Source: Actinomycetes bacterium (lineage in GTDB: Bacteria > Actinomycetota > Actinomycetes > Actinomycetales > Cellulomonadaceae). Taken from it: DNA of 5,935 bases. The notes under the pieces were generated by a model. That model did not search any database, had not been told where the DNA came from, and saw nothing but the letters and a program-made list of their open reading frames with translations. The stretch lies in the NCBI GenBank assembly GCA_023430425.1, contig JAEZAR010000304.1, positions 1 to 5,935 on the forward strand. Direction: 5' to 3'. The translations under genes and the position numbers were made by a program. Below are positions 1 through 5,935 of this stretch, piece after piece. Positions within the stretch are counted from its first letter, which is position 1; each line of letters begins with the position of its first letter.

Positions 1-426
1 CCGAGGGGGACCAGCACCGCGACGGAGACGGCCACGAGGACCCTGACCCGACCCGCGGCGCGGCTGCAGGCGGCGGTGGGCGACGTCGTCCTGGCCGCTC
101 AGGCGGGTGACGCCGCCGCCGCGCTCGCCGAGCTCGGCCAGGTGCGTGCGGAGCTCGAGCGCGCGGCCGATGCGGAGGAGCTCTCCTTCGAGCGCTACCG
201 GCGGATCGAGGAGGCGCTGTCGGCGACCGAGGCCGAGCTCACGGCCGCCCTCGACGACACCGACGGCACCGTCGCCACCGACGGCACCGACGCCGCCGAC
301 GGCGGGGAGGGCGACGGCGGCTCCGACGCACCGGCGGACGGGGGAGGCGGGGACGGGACGTCCGGCCCCGCTGACCGGGGCAACGGCGTCGGGCCCGAGG
401 GGAACCGAGGGCGCGGGAACGGGTAG
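1..426 (+). CDS. Unidentified protein, C-terminal part (5' end outside window)
   Basis: I do not recognise this gene with confidence. The frame is open from the first base of the window to the TAG at 424-426, giving 141 residues, so the true start probably lies upstream. A GTG at 76 could begin a 116-residue protein, but it has no ribosome binding site and sits inside what looks like one continuous helix. Residues about 19-83 of the visible part are Ala, Leu, Glu and Arg rich with heptad-like spacing, suggesting an alpha-helical or short coiled-coil segment. Residues 84-141 form a low-complexity Asp/Gly/Thr/Ala tail ending in Gly/Asn/Arg-rich sequence, probably disordered. Alanine-rich proteins with such tails are sometimes annotated in actinobacteria as mucin-associated surface proteins, but no signal peptide or anchor can be seen here. 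It converges on the hydrolase gene 59 bp away, with a hairpin between them. Confidence 0.6.
   Translation, partial: PRGTSTATETATRTLTRPAARLQAAVGDVVLAAQAGDAAAALAELGQVRAELERAADAEELSFERYRRIEEALSATEAELTAALDDTDGTVATDGTDAADGGEGDGGSDAPADGGGGDGTSGPADRGNGVGPEGNRGRGNG
258..289 (+). repeat. Short direct repeat in the Asp/Thr-rich tail
   Basis: The 14-mer CACCGACGGCACCG occurs at 258-271 and again at 276-289, a period of 18 bp (six codons). It encodes a repeated Thr-Asp-Gly-Thr motif at the start of the disordered tail of the upstream protein. It looks like simple in-frame repeat expansion in a low-complexity segment. Confidence 0.7.
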
Positions 427-451
427 GCGCGCAGCGCGGGCGCGGCACCGA

Positions 452-472
452 CGGCGGCCCGGGGAGCCGCCG
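452..472. terminator. Candidate bidirectional hairpin terminator between convergent genes
   Basis: A perfect 7-bp all-GC stem (CGGCGGC at 452-458 pairs with GCCGCCG at 466-472) encloses a 7-base loop. It lies 25 bp past the TAG of the upstream plus-strand gene and 13 bp beyond the TGA of the minus-strand hydrolase. There is no T-tract on either side, as is common for actinobacterial hairpins, so true terminator activity is inferred from position and symmetry. A 12-bp palindrome, CCGGCGCGCCGG, follows at 470-481. Confidence 0.45.
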
Positions 473-485
473 GCGCGCCGGGTCG

Positions 486-1160
486 TCACCAGCCGCGCGT
501 CCACCACTCGGCGAGATGGGGCCGCTCCGCACCGAGGGTCGTCGGTCGCCCGTGGCCGGGATGCACGACGGTGTCGTCGGGGAGGACGAACACCCGCTCG
601 GCGAGGTCCGTCATGAGCCGGGTGAAGTCGTCGGTGGACGTCGTCCGGCCGGGTCCGCCCGGGAACAGGCTGTCGCCCGTGAACAGGTGGGTGCGTCCGG
701 GGACCGCACCGGGAGCCCGGGCGGTCGCCGGCTCGGCGTAGGCGAGGGCCACGCCGCCCGGCGTGTGCCCGGCCAGGGCGATGACGTCCAGTCGCGCGTC
801 CCCGACGCGGACGACGTCCCCGTGGTGGAGGCGCACGTCCGTGCCCACCGGGACCGCGTCGGCGTCGGCGGCGCCGCAGGCGTGGCGAGCGCCGGTGACG
901 GCGAGCAGCGAGGCGAGCCCACCGTGGTGGTCGGCGTGGCGGTGCGTCGTGACGACGACGTCGAGCCGGCCGCCCGGGGAGCCGGCGTGCACGAGCGCGA
1001 GCAGGCGGTCCGGCTCGGCAGCGGCGTCCACGAGCAGCTGCGCGCCGGTGACCAGGCACGTCACGAGGTAGGCGTTGTTGTCGGCCGGGCCGACGGCGAG
1101 GCCGCGCAGCGCGACCTGGTCCAGCTCCGCGACCCACATGCCGGTGAGGTGTCCGTCCAC
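486..1160 (-). CDS. MBL-fold metallohydrolase, glyoxalase II-like
   Basis: This is a complete 224-residue protein if the GTG at 1160 is used, or 217 residues from the ATG at 1139. The second begins Met-Trp-Val-Ala-Glu-Leu, a natural N-terminus; neither start has a convincing ribosome binding site. The metallo-beta-lactamase signature is intact (numbering from 1160): H73, H75, D77 and H78 in THRHADHH, H132 in GHTPG, D163 in TGDSLF and H203 in VHPGHG. All ligands for a dinuclear metal site are therefore present. Length and motif spacing fit a compact, cytoplasmic glyoxalase II or YcbL-type thioester hydrolase. There is no signal peptide. The alpha-helical substrate domain that defines true GloB enzymes appears absent or reduced, so S-lactoylglutathione specificity should not be assumed. 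The gene is divergent from uvrA; a related hydrolase beside uvrA is, from memory, also found in mycobacteria (Rv1637c next to Rv1638). The true substrate is unknown. Confidence 0.9.
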   Translation of the reverse strand: MDGHLTGMWVAELDQVALRGLAVGPADNNAYLVTCLVTGAQLLVDAAAEPDRLLALVHAGSPGGRLDVVVTTHRHADHHGGLASLLAVTGARHACGAADADAVPVGTDVRLHHGDVVRVGDARLDVIALAGHTPGGVALAYAEPATARAPGAVPGRTHLFTGDSLFPGGPGRTTSTDDFTRLMTDLAERVFVLPDDTVVHPGHGRPTTLGAERPHLAEWWTRGW

Positions 1161-1216
1161 CGGCCCATCATCGGGCGGGGGGCGTCGGTGCGCGCCCCGG
1201 CCGTCCGGGGCCGGCT

Positions 1217-1232
1217 TCGAACGCCTGTATGA
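1217..1232 (+). promoter_or_regulatory. Candidate LexA/SOS box upstream of uvrA
   Basis: TCGAAC-GCCT-GTATGA at 1217-1232 matches the Gram-positive/mycobacterial LexA operator TCGAAC-N4-GTTYGA at 11 of 12 specified positions. The single deviation is A at 1229. It overlaps the candidate -10 box at 1228-1233, where bound LexA would block RNA polymerase. uvrA is a classical SOS gene, so the position makes biological sense. The operator is close to symmetric and lies in a divergent spacer, so it could also influence the MBL hydrolase, though that is speculative. Confidence 0.65.
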
Positions 1233-1233
1233 T
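1228..1233 (+). promoter_or_regulatory. -10 element of uvrA promoter, leaderless type
   Basis: TATGAT matches the -10 consensus TATAAT at five of six positions and fits actinobacterial TANNNT. Exactly six bases (1234-1239) separate it from GTG at 1240, so transcription would start at or next to the first base of that codon, giving a leaderless mRNA. No good -35 hexamer is seen 16-18 bp upstream, which is usual in these genomes. Confidence 0.6.
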
Positions 1234-1239
1234 GTCGGC

Positions 1240-4128
<2,889 letters not shown>

Positions 4129-4132
4129 CCCG

Positions 4133-4151
4133 GGTGCTGAGAGCCGGCACC
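4133..4151 (+). terminator. Candidate hairpin terminator after uvrA
   Basis: GGTGCTG at 4133-4139 can pair with CGGCACC at 4145-4151, forming seven base pairs (one G-T wobble) around a five-base loop. It starts four bases after the uvrA TGA. No T-tract follows. Position immediately behind the stop codon in a convergent spacer supports a role in transcript ending or 3' stabilisation. Confidence 0.4.
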
Positions 4152-4197
4152 GAGAGGCGGGCACCGAACGCGAACGACGCCAGGACGCCTGCGCACG

Positions 4198-4213
4198 GCG
4201 CCGGCGGTGGCGC
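4198..4213 (-). terminator. Candidate hairpin after the OsmC-family gene
   Basis: GCGCC at 4198-4202 pairs with GGCGC at 4209-4213, with one more G-T pair possible inside. It sits two bases past the minus-strand TGA (4216-4218), so it is well placed to end the peroxidase transcript. No T-tract is present. Together with the hairpin at 4133-4151 it gives this 87-bp convergent spacer one hairpin per gene. Confidence 0.35.
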
Positions 4214-4215
4214 AT

Positions 4216-4737
4216 TCAGGCGAGGACCTCGCCGACGCTCGAGCGTTCGACGCGCAGGGGAGCCGGGTCGTGCCGCACGGCGAAGTTGACGGACCGGGCG
4301 ATGAAGCAGTGCTCGCGGGCCCGGGAGTGCAGCACGGCCAGGTCCTCGTCGGTCACGGGGCGGCCGTCGGTCCGCTCGGGGTGGGCGAGGGTGACGCACG
4401 GCCGGAGCACCACCTCGGTGAACTGGCCGTGACCCGCTGCCTCGACACGCATCCGGCCCTGCGCCGTGTCGGTGTAGCCCGTCACGACGACCCCGTCCGC
4501 GGCCGCGAGGTGGAGGAACCAGAGCATGTGGCACTGCGCCAGGGCCGCGACGAGCAGCTCCTCGGGCGTGTAGCGCGAGGGGTCTCCGCGGAAGGTCGGG
4601 TCGGCCGAGCCGAGCAGCGGAGGCTTCCCCTCGAACGTGATCTCGTGGTCGCGCGCGTAGGACGTGTAGCCCGTGGTGCCCACGCCCCGTGCGCCCGTCC
4701 ACCGCAGGCCCGCGGCGTAGGTGTGCAGGATGCCCAT
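4216..4737 (-). CDS. OsmC/Ohr-family peroxidase-like protein
   Basis: This complete 173-residue protein belongs to the OsmC/Ohr superfamily of thiol-dependent hydroperoxide reductases, which are small cytoplasmic homodimers. The family's two redox cysteines are visible: C69 at the start of the central helix (ALAQCHMLWFLHLAA) and C144 in REHCFIARSVN. The PEELLVAAL segment just before C69, including E59, is also typical. In characterised members the first cysteine attacks organic hydroperoxides and forms a disulfide with the second, later reduced by a lipoylated protein or thiols. Length and the ending NFAVRHD resemble the YhfA/OsmC-like subgroup more than classical Ohr, so substrate preference is uncertain and I give no symbol. 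The ATG at 4737 is preceded by GGTGAGG, which is too close to be an ideal ribosome binding site; a TACGGT box five bases upstream suggests a possibly leaderless transcript. The gene is convergent with uvrA and divergent from uvrC, so it belongs to neither operon. Confidence 0.92.
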   Translation of the reverse strand: MGILHTYAAGLRWTGARGVGTTGYTSYARDHEITFEGKPPLLGSADPTFRGDPSRYTPEELLVAALAQCHMLWFLHLAAADGVVVTGYTDTAQGRMRVEAAGHGQFTEVVLRPCVTLAHPERTDGRPVTDEDLAVLHSRAREHCFIARSVNFAVRHDPAPLRVERSSVGEVLA

Positions 4738-4742
4738 GCCTC

Positions 4743-4748
4743 ACCGTA
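4743..4748 (-). promoter_or_regulatory. Possible -10 box of the OsmC-family gene
   Basis: Read on the minus strand, TACGGT (4748 down to 4743) fits the loose TANNNT -10 pattern and lies five bases before the ATG at 4737. That spacing is slightly short for a leaderless start. The overlapping GGTGAGG could instead act as a poorly spaced ribosome binding site. No -35 match is seen; that region falls in the 14-bp tandem repeats. Confidence 0.3.
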
Positions 4749-4804
4749 CCCAGCCGGGTCGACCCAGCCGGGTCGACCCAGCCGGGGCGACCCGGCCGGG
4801 GTCG
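4749..4804. repeat. 14-bp tandem repeat, four imperfect copies
   Basis: The unit CCCAGCCGGGTCGA is perfect at 4749-4762 and 4763-4776. A third copy at 4777-4790 has one substitution (T to G at unit position 11), and a fourth at 4791-4804 is more diverged. Each junction of the perfect copies creates the 10-bp palindrome GGGTCGACCC (4756-4765 and 4770-4779), spaced 14 bp apart. The array occupies the divergent spacer directly behind the OsmC-family start and about 100 bp before uvrC. It is non-coding in both gene frames. It could be simple slippage or a multi-site operator; sequence alone does not decide. Confidence 0.85.
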
Positions 4805-4894
4805 CCGGACGACGGGTCCGGTGGCGTGGGGGGAGGCGGCGCCGGGGGCCGGGCCGCGCGGGGTCCGGCCGGCGATGGCGTGGGCGCCGTCATC

Positions 4895-4900
4895 TAGCCT
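4895..4900 (+). promoter_or_regulatory. -10 element of uvrC promoter, leaderless type
   Basis: TAGCCT fits the TANNNT pattern and is separated from the uvrC GTG at 4907 by exactly six bases (GGGGAC), the same geometry as at uvrA. Transcription would begin at or beside the start codon. No -35 match and no SOS-like sequence is seen here. The GGGGA next to the GTG is too close to serve as a normal ribosome binding site. Confidence 0.5.
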
Positions 4901-4906
4901 GGGGAC

Positions 4907-5935
4907 GTGGCCGATCCCGCGACCTACCGCCCGGCGCCGGGGCAGGTCCCGGACTCGCCGGGCGTGTACCGGTTCCGCGACGAGCACGGTCGCGTCGTCT
5001 ACGTCGGCAAGGCCAAGAGCCTGCGGTCCCGGCTCGCCTCGTACTTCCAGGACGTCGCCGCGCTGCACCCCCGCACCCAGCAGATGGTGCGCACGGCGGC
5101 GTCGGTCGAGTGGACGGTCGTGGGCACCGAGGTCGAGGCGCTCGCGCTCGAGTACTCGTGGATCAAGGAGTTCGACCCCCGGTTCAACGTCAAGTACCGC
5201 GACGACAAGTCGTACCCCTACCTGGCGGTGACGCTCGGTGACGAGTTCCCGCGCGTGCAGGTGATGCGCGGCGCCAAGAAGCCGGGCACGCGGTACTTCG
5301 GACCGTACGGCCACGCCTGGGCGATCCGCGAGACGGTCGACCTGCTCCTGCGCGTCTTCCCGGTCCGCACCTGCTCGGCCGGCGTGTTCAAGCGGGCCGC
5401 CCAGACCGGCCGGCCGTGCCTCCTCGGCTACATCGACAAGTGCTCGGCGCCGTGCGTCGGTCGCATCTCGCCCGAGGACCACCGGGCGCTGGCCGAGGAC
5501 TTCTGCGACTTCATGGCGGGGGAGACCGGCAAGTACGTCCGGCGGCTCGAGCAGCAGATGCGCCAGGCCGCCGCCGGCCTGGAGTACGAGCTCGCCGCGC
5601 GCCTGCGGGACGACATCGGGGCGCTGCAGCGGGCCACCGAGAAGAACGCGGTGGTCCTGGCGGACGGCACGGACGCCGACGTGTTCGAGCTCGTCGGCGA
5701 CGACCTCGAGGCGGCGGTGCAGGTCTTCCACGTGCGCGGCGGGCGGATCCGCGGGCAGCGTGGCTGGGTGGTGGAGAAGGTCGAGGACCTCACCGACGCC
5801 GAGCTCGTCGAGCAGCTGCTCCTCCAGGTGTACGGCGAGGGCACCGGCGCCCAGGTGCCGGCCGGAGCCGAGGGGCCGGCCGGAGCCGAGGGGCCGGCCG
5901 GAGCCACCGCGGGTGCCGCGGGCACGACGGCGCAC
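4907..5935 (+). CDS. uvrC: UvrABC system protein C, N-terminal half (3' end outside window)
   Basis: UvrC is the nuclease of nucleotide excision repair; it joins UvrB at a lesion and cuts on both sides. The visible 343 residues are roughly half the usual length. Residues about 13-95 form the GIY-YIG nuclease domain that makes the 3' cut: GVY at 19-21, YVG at 32-34, K35, R42 and the expected metal-binding Glu at E82 (E77 as alternative). A cysteine cluster follows, C156, C171, C179 and C183, corresponding to the reported iron-sulfur ligands of E. coli UvrC. The UVR domain, which binds UvrB, lies at about 209-243. After residue 318 comes an Ala/Gly/Pro/Glu linker made of six-residue repeats. 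The C-terminal RNase H-like nuclease and helix-hairpin-helix domains lie beyond the window; no frameshift is seen. The GTG at 4907 is chosen from family-like N-terminal spacing and the TAGCCT box six bases upstream. In actinobacteria uvrC commonly leads a cluster with rapZ and whiA, which cannot be checked here. Confidence 0.97.
   Translation, partial: MADPATYRPAPGQVPDSPGVYRFRDEHGRVVYVGKAKSLRSRLASYFQDVAALHPRTQQMVRTAASVEWTVVGTEVEALALEYSWIKEFDPRFNVKYRDDKSYPYLAVTLGDEFPRVQVMRGAKKPGTRYFGPYGHAWAIRETVDLLLRVFPVRTCSAGVFKRAAQTGRPCLLGYIDKCSAPCVGRISPEDHRALAEDFCDFMAGETGKYVRRLEQQMRQAAAGLEYELAARLRDDIGALQRATEKNAVVLADGTDADVFELVGDDLEAAVQVFHVRGGRIRGQRGWVVEKVEDLTDAELVEQLLLQVYGEGTGAQVPAGAEGPAGAEGPAGATAGAAGTTAH
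5861..5905 (+). repeat. 18-bp in-frame tandem repeat within uvrC
   Basis: The unit GCCGGAGCCGAGGGGCCG is present twice without mismatch (5861-5878 and 5879-5896), followed by the first nine bases of a third copy (5897-5905). It stays in frame and encodes Ala-Gly-Ala-Glu-Gly-Pro repeats, residues 319-333 of UvrC. Copy junctions create GGCCGGCC palindromes. It sits in the linker between the central region and the C-terminal nuclease domain, where length changes should be tolerated. Confidence 0.9.

Noticed and set aside
76..78. GTG as start of the first gene
   Set aside because: No ribosome binding site or TANNNT box precedes it, and the helical pattern continues upstream without a break.
587..600. 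Second SOS-like sequence, CGAAC-ACCC-GCTCG
   Set aside because: It matches the 10 core positions except one, but lies inside the hydrolase coding region with no promoter nearby, and the flanking T/A bases present at the uvrA box are missing. It shows that such core matches can occur by chance.
1075..1239. Upstream extension of uvrA to 1075
   Set aside because: This stretch is antisense to the hydrolase N-terminus and covers the promoter; its translation does not resemble UvrA, whose conserved part begins at [13 protein letters not shown].
4165..4178. CGAACGCGAACGACG motif in the uvrA-peroxidase spacer as a possible LexA site
   Set aside because: Only one half-site matches, the second half lacks GTTYG, and the spacer is between convergent gene ends where no promoter is expected.

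Overview
The window looks like an ordinary chromosomal DNA-repair neighbourhood from a high-GC actinobacterium. Base composition is very GC-rich throughout, GTG starts are common, and two repair genes show TANNNT boxes placed for leaderless transcription. The UvrA protein closely resembles the mycobacterial form as I remember it. A Micrococcales genus such as Cellulomonas is a plausible host, but that is inference from general resemblance, not a database result.

Layout from left to right. (1) Positions 1-426 (+) hold the 3' end of an unrecognised gene. Its product has an Ala/Glu-rich helical segment followed by a disordered Asp/Gly/Thr tail. (2) Convergent with it, on the minus strand, is a glyoxalase-II-like metallo-beta-lactamase-fold hydrolase (stop at 486, start at 1139 or 1160). 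A perfect GC hairpin lies between the two stop codons. (3) Divergent from the hydrolase is a complete uvrA (1240-4128, +), the damage-recognition ATPase of nucleotide excision repair. It is preceded by a near-consensus LexA/SOS box that overlaps its -10 element. (4) Convergent with uvrA is an OsmC/Ohr-family peroxidase gene (4216-4737, -), with a GC-rich hairpin behind each of the two stop codons. (5) A 169-bp divergent spacer (4738-4906) holds four imperfect copies of a 14-bp repeat, a G-rich stretch and a leaderless-type promoter. (6) It leads into uvrC (4907 to the window end, +), which is cut off by the window after the UVR domain.

Functionally, UvrA scans DNA and loads UvrB, and UvrC then makes the two incisions around the lesion. 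The window therefore carries two of the three excinuclease subunits; uvrB is not present. The OsmC-like peroxidase between them would detoxify organic hydroperoxides, a thematic but unproven link to DNA protection. The MBL hydrolase has intact metal ligands but no assignable substrate.

I found no mobile element, CRISPR array, RNA gene or evidence of a novel system. The points worth a second look are regulatory (the SOS box, paired leaderless architecture and spacer repeats) plus a repeat-encoded linker in UvrC.
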